64,000 nucleotides of DNA from Hymenobacter sp. BT559 (GTDB lineage: Bacteria; Bacteroidota; Bacteroidia; Cytophagales; Hymenobacteraceae): NCBI RefSeq assembly GCF_017571525.1, contig NZ_JAGETY010000003.1, forward strand, positions 248,001 through 312,000. The letters are read 5' to 3'. Numbering within the stretch: the stretch's first letter is position 1; every line of letters starts with the position of its first letter. Under the pieces are notes generated by a model, which saw only the letters and a program-made list of their open reading frames with translations, did not search any database and had not been told where the DNA came from. Position numbers and translations under genes: made by a program. This document shows positions 18,756 to 27,457 of the stretch, one piece after another.

Positions 18756-20047
18756 ATGCGCAACATCTACTTCCTCCTCTCGCTATTCCTTTTTTCAGTG
18801 GCCTCGCCCATAGTTGTGTGCGGGCAAGTCCAGGCCCTGCGCTTTGGGAAAGTGGTGGACGGCCGCGGCAAGGTGCTCACCGATGCCGTTGTGCTCGTTC
18901 GGGCCGACCGCATTGTGGCCGTTGGCCCAGCCAAAGACGTGTCGATTCCCCCCAGGCCCAAACCATTGACCTGCGGGCCTACACCGCCATCCCTGGCCTC
19001 ATCGATGCGCACACGCACATGAGCTTTTACTGGGATAAGGCGCCGGGTACCAGCCCCTGGGCTCAGCTGGGTACGCTTGGGCCGGCAGTCACGGTGTTTC
19101 TGGCCCAGGAAAACGCCCGCAAGGCCCTGGCGACTGGCGTGACCACCGTGCGCGACCTGGGCTCGTTCGACAACATGGACTTCGCCCTGCGCGAGCTGAT
19201 TAACCGGGGCGCGATAGTGGGCCCGCGCATGTTTGTGGCCGGCAACGGCCTGCACATCAGCAGCTCGCCCTATAAGGTCGGGGCCATTCCCGACGCCGGG
19301 CAGTGCGACGGGGTAGAGGCCGTGCAGCGCGTCGCCCGCCAGCAAATCGCCGCCGGAGCCGACTGGGTAAAGATGTACGGCTCCACGGGCAGCGACAAGG
19401 ACGTCACCGGCTTCCAGACCTTCACCTATGAGGAGATGAAGGCCGCCGACGTGGCCCATTTTGCCTGTAAGCGCATTGCCATCCACTCCTACGGCCCCGA
19501 CGGGGCCCGCGACGCGGTGCGGGCCGGCACTAATACAGTGGAGCATGCCATTAATATCGACGACGCGCCCCTGGCCCTGATGGCCAAAAAAGGGATTATC
19601 TACGTGCCCACCGTGGAGCACAACAAGTACTATTGCCCACCGGGCCGAATTTGGCTACGATACTACCGTGGTGCGTGAGTTGAATCAGTACGTGGCCCAG
19701 AACTTCGCTACCCTAAAGCGTGCCATCAAAGCCAAGGTGAAAATCGCAATGGGCTCCGATGCCGTCTTTACCGGCTTTAGGGAGAATACGCGCGAGCTGG
19801 CCTGGTTTGTCAAGGCCGGCATGACCCCCGCTCAGGCCCTGCAAACCGCCACTACGACCGGCGCCGAGATGCTGGGCCAGGAAAAAACCTGGGGGCCATC
19901 GCCCCCGGCTACCTCGCCGACCTGGTGGCCGTGGAGGGCGACCCGACTACCGATATCAACGTAGTGCTGGACCACGTTAAGTGGGTTATGAAGGGCGGCA
20001 AAGTCGGCTTCGACAGTACGCAGCCGGCCGCTCCCGCTTCGCGCTGA
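18756..20047 (+). pseudogene. Secreted amidohydrolase with three frameshifts
   Basis: The start is ATG 18756 (MRNIYFLLSLFLFSVASPIV, signal peptide). The pieces, in three successive frames, make one imidazolonepropionase-like amidohydrolase: GKVVDGRGKVLTDAVVLVRA; then AYTAIPGLIDAHTHMSFYWD (metal-binding HTH), the ADWVKMYGS lysine region and the His in IAIHSYGPDG; then VKIAMGSDAVFTG (metal Asp); then [19 protein letters not shown] to the stop at 20045. Shifts lie near 18945-18955 (C6 run), 19635-19650 and 19882-19888 (A6 run where seven A would restore the frame). All catalytic motifs survive, so the damage is recent or partly an assembly artefact. Confidence 0.8.
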
Positions 20048-20075
20048 AGCAAGTTGGCGCCCGGCTAAATAGCGC

Positions 20076-20768
20076 ATGTTACGGCTGCCCTGTACGCTAA
20101 CGCATCTTGCTGCTCAAGCCATTAGCTGCACGGTGCAGTTGGCCTGGACGACGGCCAGCGAGGTCAATAGTGCCCAGTTCGTTGCAAGTCGTTGCAAGTG
20201 CAGGCTAGTAAGGACAACAATAGGTAGCAGTATATCATACCAGCTAGGCTACGCAGCGCTAATAGCAGAGCTGGTAAAGTCAAGGCTAAGAGAGACAGAA
20301 TTAGCGGAAAAGATTCAGGGGTTGATGCAGCAGACACATGCCGAACATGTAAGTATTGAAAAGCAATTAACAAACAACCCAAGTCAGTTAGGTAAGGGAG
20401 CCGAAAGGCGCAATGCTTGGACGCAGTTGGCGTCAATAGCGTGCGAGTTATTAGGCTGTAATGGTATATTAGCACCTACTTTGCAAGTGAAAGCCATAAT
20501 AGCCAAGCACATGACACCAAGCGCGCAGAATACTAGCTCATCGACAAACAATATCACATCCGATAAAACCATCACTTTTTCCTTAAAGGAATTTATTGCT
20601 ATATGCGTCTTTCTTGTCACACTCGGTATTTCAATTGGTGGTTATGTAAAAGTAGCTGGCGAGATAGAGAAAGTGGCCGATAAGATTGATTCCATGAATA
20701 AAGAGGTAACAGATATCAAGGTGCAAAACGCAGAAATTAAAACCCTGGTATCGGAGAAAAAACAATGA
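20076..20768 (+). CDS. Hypothetical membrane protein with coiled coil (first gene of pair)
   Basis: The frame has two parts. Residues 1-45 contain VQLAWTTASEVNSAQFVASR, a phrase typical of the region before T9SS sorting domains, so this is probably the remnant of another gene. From about residue 55 it becomes AT-rich and helical (LIAELVKSRLRETELAEKIQ). A membrane segment follows (FIAICVFLVTLGISIGGYV, about 170-188), then a C-terminal coiled coil (VAGEIEKVADKIDSMNKEVTD). The true start is uncertain and may be a non-ATG codon near 20240. Its stop overlaps the next gene's start (ATGA, 20765-20768). Function unknown. Confidence 0.5.
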   Translation: MLRLPCTLTHLAAQAISCTVQLAWTTASEVNSAQFVASRCKCRLVRTTIGSSISYQLGYAALIAELVKSRLRETELAEKIQGLMQQTHAEHVSIEKQLTNNPSQLGKGAERRNAWTQLASIACELLGCNGILAPTLQVKAIIAKHMTPSAQNTSSSTNNITSDKTITFSLKEFIAICVFLVTLGISIGGYVKVAGEIEKVADKIDSMNKEVTDIKVQNAEIKTLVSEKKQ

Positions 20769-21532
20769 AAAGTTATTTTAAGTATTTTATAATATACTCA
20801 GCAGTTTTTCTGTTGCTACTGAGCGTATTCCCTTTGCTCCGGCTTCATATGAAAATAGTTGAGGCATCAAATGCATGCTTAGTTATAGCCAAGGAAATAA
20901 GAAATACGAAAAAACATCAGAAATACTTATTAGGTTATTTGAAAAATAATCCTAACGAAAGCGGTGTTGGCAAAAAAATACTTATTAAAAATAATGCACG
21001 CCCCTTTGCAAAAACGGATAATTCACACAGTAAACACCCAACATCCATAAAGCGCCAACTAACTCCTGTAATTGTAAAGACCCCTGAGCATTCGTTCGTT
21101 GCCCCAAGAACTTGGACTGTCGAACAACCCATAATTTCACCGGCACAATGCGTAGCCACCGTAACCGTACCTGAAAGCGGCTGCGTCTATAGAATAACCT
21201 TTGACAATATCGAGGCGGCATTTAGGGGCCAAAATGACAGTTTAGTTGACTCCCATATAACCTTCAGCGCTCAGGAAAAAAGCTTGGTCTGCCGTGGTGC
21301 GCAATATCCCTCCGCTAACGGCACTCAGTATTTTATGCTTTCCGGTTGTTCTCCGGATAAACAAGGCGGGATTCAACTCAAATATTCCAGCTCTAATGTT
21401 ACTGCTTATCAAGTGCGGGGGGCAGGAATATTTGAAAATCATTCCTTCAAAGGGGTAATCACTATTGAGCGCAAGAAGAGCATGAACCAGCCTTATTTTA
21501 GGCAAGACGTGTTCGTTCACTTTGAAAAGTAA
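20765..21532 (+). CDS. Hypothetical signal-anchored protein (second gene of pair)
   Basis: The 255-residue protein has one N-terminal membrane anchor (YFIIYSAVFLLLLSVFPLL, about 7-25). A short helical linker, a Ser/Thr/Pro-rich stretch (about 75-115) and a beta-rich outer domain follow, with four Cys (SPAQCVATV, PESGCVYRI, KSLVCRGA, LSGCSPDK). It is translationally coupled to the preceding gene through ATGA. Both are AT-rich compared with the host. I recognise no family. The most likely picture is a two-protein inner-membrane complex with the second partner facing the periplasm. Confidence 0.65.
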   Translation: MKSYFKYFIIYSAVFLLLLSVFPLLRLHMKIVEASNACLVIAKEIRNTKKHQKYLLGYLKNNPNESGVGKKILIKNNARPFAKTDNSHSKHPTSIKRQLTPVIVKTPEHSFVAPRTWTVEQPIISPAQCVATVTVPESGCVYRITFDNIEAAFRGQNDSLVDSHITFSAQEKSLVCRGAQYPSANGTQYFMLSGCSPDKQGGIQLKYSSSNVTAYQVRGAGIFENHSFKGVITIERKKSMNQPYFRQDVFVHFEK

Positions 21533-21782
21533 CGCGCCCGGACTTGCAGCTGCCCAGGCGCTATTCTATTGCTTAAACACAGCGGCCCGTGGCGTAGACG
21601 ATGCCGCTACGAACTACTTAAACCAGCGCCTGCTTGAACGCCTGACGGTGAGCAATACCGTACTAGGAGCCATCAACGGCCAGCAGGCCCTCGACTTGCT
21701 GCATATCCACTGCGAGCAGCCCACCTCCCCGAGCAGCCCGGCACTGATTCTACTCGACCTGAGGCTGGTGCGGGCCCGCTAG
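21522..21782 (+). pseudogene. Fragment of a response-regulator receiver domain
   Basis: The middle of the frame reads VDDAATNYLNQRLLERLTVS and INGQQALDLLHIHCEQP, then ALILLDLRLV. This corresponds to a CheY-like domain from the acidic pocket (VDDDATTN in relatives) to the phospho-Asp strand (LILLDL), and it stops two residues after the place where MPxMDG should follow. The phosphoacceptor Asp is present but the C-terminal half of the domain is missing, and the N-terminus is replaced by unrelated sequence overlapping the previous gene. It should not be functional. Confidence 0.6.
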
Positions 21783-22027
21783 GTAGGCGGTTACTAATGG
21801 CCCGTTTAGTGCGGCCGCTACCTGAGGCAAAAACTGGTCACGGAACTATTCATTTAGCGCGGATTTCAGGTTACTGTACGTGCTATTCGCAATGGTCAAA
21901 CCAGTTTTTGGCATCTTGCTCTGTACGCTTCCCGTTCGATAAGACACTGGTAGGCAAGAATTAAACAAATTTACGGCTGCCAGACTGAGCGTGACCAGCA
22001 AGCAAAAAAATGTGTAGCTTTGGAACT

Positions 22028-22714
22028 ATGAAAAATGCTATACTTCTGGTCGGGATAGTGCTTAGCACAGCGCTGGGCGTACAGGCGCAGCAGCGCACGG
22101 GCATCCTTCGCCTCAAGCACGAGCTCGATAGTCTCTACTATGTAGACCAGGTCTATCGCGCGGCTATGTTTGCCGACAACAAGCAGCACTTGGTTGATTC
22201 GCTTGCGGCGGCTCAACACTTCCCCGTGGCCGAGGCGTCCCAGCGGCTAATCGGGTTGATGTTGCAAACCGACTCCTCCGACATACAGCGGGTCCGGGCC
22301 ATAATTCAGCGCTACGGCTACCCCGGCAGAACGCTAGTCGGCACGCCCACCAATGAAGCGGCTTTTTACGTCATCCAGCACTCGAATCGCATTGCGCAGT
22401 ATTTGCCCCTTATCAAGCGGGCTGCGGAGCAGGGTGAGCTACCCTTCCGACTTTATGCCATGATGCTCGACCGCCAGTTGATGTATCAGGGCCAGCCCCA
22501 GGTATACGGGACCCAGGGCCGCAGCTACTCTAGTGGCCAGCCCTTTATCTGGCCCATCCAAGACCCCATTCATGTCAACGAGCTTCGCAAAAAGGCCGGT
22601 TTCGACCAGACGGTGGAACAAAATGCCCAGCGCATGCATATAACTTACCAAGTGCTGACTTTAGATGAGGTGCACAAGATGCTAGGCTACCAGCCGCAGG
22701 CTACGCAGAAGTAA
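22028..22714 (+). CDS. Secreted DUF6624-like protein
   Basis: Starting at ATG 22028, the first residues (MKNAILLVGIVLSTALGVQAQ) form a signal peptide. The body has the DUF6624 pattern: IIQRYGYPGRTLVG, FYVIQHSNRIAQYLPL, YAMMLDRQLMYQG, QVYGTQGRSYSSGQ and the VNELRKKAGF end. The role of this family is unknown. TAGCTTTG, a -7 match, lies at 22015-22022, only 6 nt before the ATG, so the transcript may be nearly leaderless. The 245 bp upstream hold no gene I can identify. Confidence 0.75.
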   Translation: MKNAILLVGIVLSTALGVQAQQRTGILRLKHELDSLYYVDQVYRAAMFADNKQHLVDSLAAAQHFPVAEASQRLIGLMLQTDSSDIQRVRAIIQRYGYPGRTLVGTPTNEAAFYVIQHSNRIAQYLPLIKRAAEQGELPFRLYAMMLDRQLMYQGQPQVYGTQGRSYSSGQPFIWPIQDPIHVNELRKKAGFDQTVEQNAQRMHITYQVLTLDEVHKMLGYQPQATQK

Positions 22715-22939
22715 GTCGCCGCCCACACCTGCTTAGCCCATAGGTCTTGCTGAAATGCAAAGCTCAGGCACTCTGCCGCCAAGTCTTTAATCTCTATCCT
22801 AATCAAAAACGCAGATAGGATTCTATACTACAGAGAGTAGTAAATAGTCCCCGGCGAGGTAGTCAGTCTAGACATCCTGGCTAGCTCCGTTAGTCCTGCT
22901 GTTCATGTACTTATCAGAAAGTAGCTATAAGTTGGGGCT

Positions 22940-23260
22940 ATGAAAAAACTTCTCATCCTAAGCGCCTGCCTGTTGGCCCTGGCTTCCTCGCCCGTAGCTG
23001 CCCAGACCAGTGGGCCAGAGGTTACCACTGTGAGCATCTATAATGGACTTGATATGCAAATTGTTATTACCCGTGGGGAGGGTAAGAGCGAAGTGATAGT
23101 AGTGAGTTATAAAGAGTCGCGTAAAAATCCCACTGTGAGAGAAGAGGCTTGTCAGAAGGTTTTCGCTAAGCTTTACCAAGAAGGTTACACCTTGAAAGGA
23201 ACATATGGCGGCGGCTATAACTCTCACATAGAGAATACATTGCTTTTTATTAAGGGCTAG
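22940..23260 (+). CDS. Small secreted hypothetical protein
   Basis: The 106-residue protein has a classic signal peptide (KKLLILSACLLALASSPVAAQ). A small mature domain follows (VSIYNGLDMQIVITRGEGKS, then a helix VREEACQKVFAKLYQEG and a terminal strand NTLLFIKG). The alternating pattern suggests an alpha/beta sandwich. No family is recognised. It lies alone between the DUF6624 gene and umuC. Confidence 0.6.
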   Translation: MKKLLILSACLLALASSPVAAQTSGPEVTTVSIYNGLDMQIVITRGEGKSEVIVVSYKESRKNPTVREEACQKVFAKLYQEGYTLKGTYGGGYNSHIENTLLFIKG

Positions 23261-23300
23261 GAAGTTACTCCATTACTGGTATAATGCTTCAACTAAAAAG

Positions 23301-24527
23301 TTACGAAACCGTCAACAAGTCTTCCAGCCTAGTTGTATAAGCCGGCGTGCGCCATGCTGCCTGCCCCTGCCAGGGTGCCGGTCCACCGCCTTTGGGTCCC
23401 AGCGCCGCCGCCAGCCGCACCGTGCCACGCCCAAACCGTTCATTGAGCCCGTCCAGCGTGGCCATTAACTGTGACCCGCGCGGTTCCACTGGCGCGCGCT
23501 TCGCGGCCACCGCCGTCTCAAACAGCCCCAGTTGCTGCCCACCCGGCGGCTCCAACCCCGCCAGCACCACACCCGCTTTCACGTACACCGCTCCCGGCTC
23601 CCACAGCCGCGCTAGCAGCTGTCCAGCCCGTGCCGTCAGCTCCCGCGTGTCACTGGTGGGCACCGGCAAGGTCAGCACCGCCGAGCGCGAATGCCCGCCT
23701 GCCGCACCGGCGTCCGGCCCAAAGCGGTTCTTGCTGATAAACACCGTCATTACGTGCGCCAGCTCACCCTGTCGCCGCAGCTTCTCGGCCGCCCGGCCCA
23801 CAAACGAGGCCACCGCCCCCAGTACTAGGTCCCGCTCGCGCAGCGGCCGGCCAAACGTGCGCGAGCAGCTGATACTTTGCCGGTGAAGCGTCCCGTCCTC
23901 ACTCGGGGCCAGCCCCGCGCACGGAAATCCTTGTAGCTCGCGCACTAGCCGCGCCCCCACCACGCCGCCCAGGTGTTTGCGCGCCCACGCCTCGCTCACC
24001 CGCGCCAGGTCGGCCGCCGAGTCGATGCCGGCCGCCGTCAGTTTCTGCGCATACTGCCGGCCCACGCCCCACACGTCGCCCACCGCCACCTGCTTCAGCG
24101 CCCAGGCTCGCCGTTCCGCCGAGTCCAGGTATAGCACCCCGGCAAGGCTTGGGTCTTTCTTGGCCAGCCTATTCGCCAGCTTAGCCAGCGTCTTGGTAGG
24201 GGCCACTCCTACGCAAGTCGGAATACCCGTGCGCGCCTTCACGCCCGCCCGCAGCCGCCGGGCCAGCGCGTCGAGGTCGCCCAGGTAGGGCGTCAGATGC
24301 TGCTGCAAGCCGCCCAAATCCAGAAAAGCCTCATCAATGGAGTAGATTTCCACCCCCGGCATCGACGCCCCCAGGTAGTGCATCACGCGCCGGCTCATGT
24401 CGCCATACAGCGTGTAGTTCGAGCTGAACACTTGCACCTGCTCGCGCCGCAGCTGCTCTTTCACCTGAAAATAGGGCTCGCCCATCCGCAGCCCCAGCGC
24501 CTTGGCCTCGGCCGAGCGAGAAATGAT
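23301..24527 (-). CDS. umuC: UmuC-type Y-family DNA polymerase, exon 2
   Basis: This is the 3' exon, 408 codons plus stop, of the catalytic subunit of an error-prone polymerase V. It starts IISRSAEAKALGLRMGEPYF, follows with the palm motif YSIDEAFLDL (catalytic Asp-Glu), then FPTCVGVAPTKTLAKLANRL-type sequence (here IPTCVGVAP...), the helix-hairpin-helix VGDVWGVGRQYAQKL and the little-finger domain. Joined to exon 1 (26879-26986) the protein is 444 residues, close to the family norm. Without intron splicing the N-terminal active-site carboxylate (VDCNNFY) is lost. Confidence 0.92.
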   Translation of the reverse strand: MISRSAEAKALGLRMGEPYFQVKEQLRREQVQVFSSNYTLYGDMSRRVMHYLGASMPGVEIYSIDEAFLDLGGLQQHLTPYLGDLDALARRLRAGVKARTGIPTCVGVAPTKTLAKLANRLAKKDPSLAGVLYLDSAERRAWALKQVAVGDVWGVGRQYAQKLTAAGIDSAADLARVSEAWARKHLGGVVGARLVRELQGFPCAGLAPSEDGTLHRQSISCSRTFGRPLRERDLVLGAVASFVGRAAEKLRRQGELAHVMTVFISKNRFGPDAGAAGGHSRSAVLTLPVPTSDTRELTARAGQLLARLWEPGAVYVKAGVVLAGLEPPGGQQLGLFETAVAAKRAPVEPRGSQLMATLDGLNERFGRGTVRLAAALGPKGGGPAPWQGQAAWRTPAYTTRLEDLLTVS

Positions 24528-24569
24528 GTTATGGTCAGCCGGGGAATCGCTTCCCCGGCTGCCACTTCA

Positions 24570-24603
24570 GAACCGTGCGTGAGACTTTCACCTCACACGG
24601 CTC
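24570..24603 (-). ncRNA. Group II intron domain V
   Basis: The 34-nt hairpin starts GAGCCGTGTGAGGTGAAAGT and ends CACGGTTC. It has the catalytic AGC triad at its base, a GAAA-type tetraloop and the standard length. It is the most conserved part of the ribozyme core. Confidence 0.93.
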
Positions 24604-26341
24604 CTCGTTGTGCACCGCTACCGCGGGCTGCCATGCTGCCGTCCTGCCGTGTCTTTTGGTCGTGACAGTGCCGGTGCAGCAGCTGTAGGTTCGCCAACTC
24701 CTCCTTCCCGCCGCGTATTCGGGGTACGCGGTGGTCCTTTTCGAGTACGTCCGTGTCCGTGAAGCACAGCCAGCACCACGCGCAGCGCCCGGCTTGCCGC
24801 TTCAGCAGCCAGCAGGTACGCCGGTCCAGGCCGTGGTACTGCCGCAGCCGGGCGCCCCAGTACGGCCAGTCCCCGTCGAAGGGCGAGCGGGTGCCCGCCA
24901 CCTTCGCGTGGCGCTGGATGCGGGTGAAGCTGTGGTAGCGGAGCTGCACCCCGGCCGGGGTGGCAAAGTTCCAGCTGCCCTGCTCCAACCGCCAGTACTT
25001 GCGCACGATGCGTCGCTTGTGCTTGCCGCCGTGCCGGCGCATGGCCCAGCGGCGCAGGCCATGGTAGAGCACGTAGTCCATGCGGGAAAAGACGTCTTTT
25101 GCCACCACGCCGGCGTAGTACTGGCTCCAGCCCCGGATGACCGGGTTTAGCTCCCGAATCAGGGCCTGCTGGGGCGAGGCCCGTTGCCGAAACAGGATGT
25201 CCCGCAGCCGCTGGCCGTGCCGGTGCTGCGCCGTGCGCGAAGGCTTGATTAACGTCTTGAAGCCCAACAGGTGGCCCTGTGGGTCTTTGCCCGAATGGGT
25301 GCGTCCCACCGCGAACTGCCGGACGGTGGTCCCCAGGAAATCAAAGCCTGCCGAGTGCTCGGCCGTGGCGTGCAGCGTGTGCACCAACCGGGTTTTGGCA
25401 GGCTTCATGGCCAGTCCGACCTGCGCCAACCAGTCCGTCAGTAACTGCTGACACGTTTCCACCACGGCCCGGTCTTCGTGAATCACCACGAAGTCGTCGG
25501 CGTAGCGGATGAGCGTGACGGGTGTGCTGACGCGGGTGGGGCTCAGGCGACGGCGCCGGAAGTGGCTCTGGACCAGCGTTTCCATGCCGTGCAGGGCGAT
25601 GTTGGCTAGCAGCGGCGAAATGACACCCCCTTGGGGAGTGCCGGCTTCCACCGGCTGAAAGACCTCGCCCTCCATCACCCCTGCCCGTAGCCAGCCCTTG
25701 AGCAGGCGACGGAACCGGGGCATGGTGCCCACTTTGGCTAAGAGCCGCTCGTGGTCGATGCGGTCAAAACACTTCTCGATGTCGGCGTCCAGCACCCACT
25801 TGGCTCGCTGGTTGATGCAGTTGTAGATGGCCCCGATGGCGTCGTGCGCCGACCGACCGGGCCGGAAGCCGTAGCTGTTGGGCTCGAACCGGGCTTCCCA
25901 CTCGGGTTCCAGCGCCAGCTTGACCAGCGCCTGCAAGGCCCGGTCGCGCATGACGGGAATGCCCAACGGGCGTTTGTCGGCCGAACCCGGCTTCGAAATC
26001 CAGACCCGCCGCAACGGTTTGGCCGCCCACCGAAACGAGACCTGGCGGCCCAGCCGCAGGCGTTGCTTGTCGGTGAGCGATTTAACGCCGTCGACGCCGG
26101 CCGTGCGTTTGCCCTGGTTGTCCTGGGTGACTTTGCGGACCGCCAGGAGTTTGGCCGCCCGGGACTTACTCAATAGTTTTTGGAGTTGGCGCACCTGCCG
26201 GGTATCGCCCCGGCGGCTGGCCTGGTAAATGCGTTTTTGCAGTCTGAACACCGTGCGCTGAAGTTTCTTCCAGGGCAGGGTCTTCCATTCATCCATCTGC
26301 GGCAAGGCAGTGTCCATCGTCTTGACTGTTACTGGCTTCAT
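24593..26341 (-). CDS. ltrA: Group II intron reverse transcriptase/maturase with HNH domain
   Basis: The 582-residue protein shows the usual order: an N-terminal RT block (RTAGVDGVKSL, about 79-89), RT core with the YADD active site (LIRYADDFVVIHED, about 273-286), an intron maturase domain (LNPVIRGWSQYYAGVVAKDVF, about 395-415) and a C-terminal HNH endonuclease with Cys pairs and HxxP (CAWCWLC, EKDHRVPRIRGGKEELANLQ, LLHRHCHDQK). It helps splicing and performs retrohoming. The stop codon lies at 24593-24595, inside domain V, so the last few codons overlap the ribozyme core. The ATG at 26341 is the first of the frame. Confidence 0.95.
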   Translation of the reverse strand: MKPVTVKTMDTALPQMDEWKTLPWKKLQRTVFRLQKRIYQASRRGDTRQVRQLQKLLSKSRAAKLLAVRKVTQDNQGKRTAGVDGVKSLTDKQRLRLGRQVSFRWAAKPLRRVWISKPGSADKRPLGIPVMRDRALQALVKLALEPEWEARFEPNSYGFRPGRSAHDAIGAIYNCINQRAKWVLDADIEKCFDRIDHERLLAKVGTMPRFRRLLKGWLRAGVMEGEVFQPVEAGTPQGGVISPLLANIALHGMETLVQSHFRRRRLSPTRVSTPVTLIRYADDFVVIHEDRAVVETCQQLLTDWLAQVGLAMKPAKTRLVHTLHATAEHSAGFDFLGTTVRQFAVGRTHSGKDPQGHLLGFKTLIKPSRTAQHRHGQRLRDILFRQRASPQQALIRELNPVIRGWSQYYAGVVAKDVFSRMDYVLYHGLRRWAMRRHGGKHKRRIVRKYWRLEQGSWNFATPAGVQLRYHSFTRIQRHAKVAGTRSPFDGDWPYWGARLRQYHGLDRRTCWLLKRQAGRCAWCWLCFTDTDVLEKDHRVPRIRGGKEELANLQLLHRHCHDQKTRQDGSMAARGSGAQRGAV

Positions 26342-26878
26342 TTACCGATACACAACGGGCGCAAGTGGGCATATCCGCCGGCTTTCCCGGCGGCGTTGGC
26401 TTCTTGCGCCATCCTGCCCCGAACCGGCGTGTAGCCGGCGGCCCACTGCCGAAGCAGAGCCGGTTCGGGGTTTCCCTGTTCCATCTGTCTGTTTCACGAA
26501 AGCGTAGCGTCCCACTGTTTCACCGGGTTGTGCTGTGAATGAGCGGCTCCAGGCGGTCATGCAATCCCGGAGCCCGACAACCAGTCCCTTTTGGGCAAGC
26601 TTCTCATACTGGCTAAGCTTGTTCAACGTAACGATGATTAATGGATTCAGAATTCTCACGCATACTTTCACACTCGCGGGGATGGCCGGCCAGTCTCCGA
26701 CGTACCCGCTTTCTTTCCCGCTTCACCCGCCCAGGTTGCCACATCGGGCAAGTGGGGAAAGCGTTTTCGCCCGCTCATCAGGACGGCAGAGAATTTAGCT
26801 CTGCACCAGACAGATAGTTATTCTTTAGCCCGAGCTAAAGAACGCCTGTTTATGGAGTTCACAGGCAACAGGTCGCAC

Positions 26879-26986
26879 GCACCCGTCATTGTTCGAGAGT
26901 ACCACCACCGGCCGCCCTTCCAGCTCAGGCCGGAAAACCCGCTCGCACGAAGCGTAAAAGTTATTGCAGTCGACTAACCCGAACAT
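26879..26986 (-). CDS. umuC: UmuC exon 1 (N-terminal 36 residues)
   Basis: The ATG at 26986 starts [20 protein letters not shown], with the first catalytic Asp of Y-family polymerases ([11 protein letters not shown]), and continues to SNNDGC at the intron border. It begins 3 bp after the umuD stop, so the two are translated from one message. Read without splicing it would stop within a few codons of the intron. Confidence 0.9.
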
Positions 26987-26989
26987 CCC

Positions 26990-27457
26990 CTAGTCGCGGC
27001 TATGTAGCAGCGCCGTTAGTTTGCCCGGTATCAACTCATGCACTACATGGGTTACTACGCCCCAGATGTGCAGTTCCTCACCCGTCTGTATCTGGTAGGG
27101 GGCGTAGGCTGGATTGGCCGGCATCAGCCACCACGTATCCCCCTTGCGTATCAGCCGTTTCACGGTGCAGTCGCCTTCTACTACCGCCACTACAATATGT
27201 CCGTGGTCAGCTTCCAAGTGCTTATCTACTGCCAGTAGGTCGCCAGCGTGTATCTCCGCCCCGCTCATGCTCTCACCCGTCACGCGCACCATATAGGTAG
27301 CGTCCGGATGCCGGAACAGCAGCCGGTTCAGGTCGAAAAAACCCTCTACCTCATCGGTCGCCGGCGAGGGAAAGCCCGCCGGCACCCGGCAGCTGAATAC
27401 GGGTAGATAAGCAGGGGCCGGAGCTTCCTGCACCGGAATAAGTCGCACGTCATACAT
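26990..27457 (-). CDS. umuD: UmuD-type S24 peptidase (LexA-like)
   Basis: The 155-residue protein is the self-cleaving partner of polymerase V. The cleavage region lies in the Ala/Gly-poor N-terminus (SCRVPAGFPSPATDEVEG). The catalytic Ser is in RVTGESMSGA (about residue 73) and the Lys in DCTVKRLIRK (about 110). In E. coli, RecA-stimulated cleavage activates UmuD for translesion synthesis with UmuC. It is the first gene of the operon, followed by umuC 3 bp later. A 5-3-5 palindrome upstream (27498-27510) may be an SOS operator. Confidence 0.93.
   Translation of the reverse strand: MYDVRLIPVQEAPAPAYLPVFSCRVPAGFPSPATDEVEGFFDLNRLLFRHPDATYMVRVTGESMSGAEIHAGDLLAVDKHLEADHGHIVVAVVEGDCTVKRLIRKGDTWWLMPANPAYAPYQIQTGEELHIWGVVTHVVHELIPGKLTALLHSRD

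Larger units (their letters stand above)
24528..26878 (-). mobile_element. Group II intron inserted in umuC, 2351 bp
   Basis: On the minus strand the intron begins GTGCGACC at 26878, matching the GUGYG consensus, and ends with AC at 24528. Removing it joins GACGGGTGC to ATCATTTCTCGC and restores the conserved umuC phrase SNNDGC-IISRS exactly. It carries a 5' ribozyme part (26342-26878), a reverse transcriptase/maturase gene, a canonical domain V (24570-24603) and a domain VI hairpin with a GC-rich stem (GCCGGGGAAGCGATTCCCCGGC). It has the same orientation as umuC, so splicing can restore the message. Confidence 0.93.
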
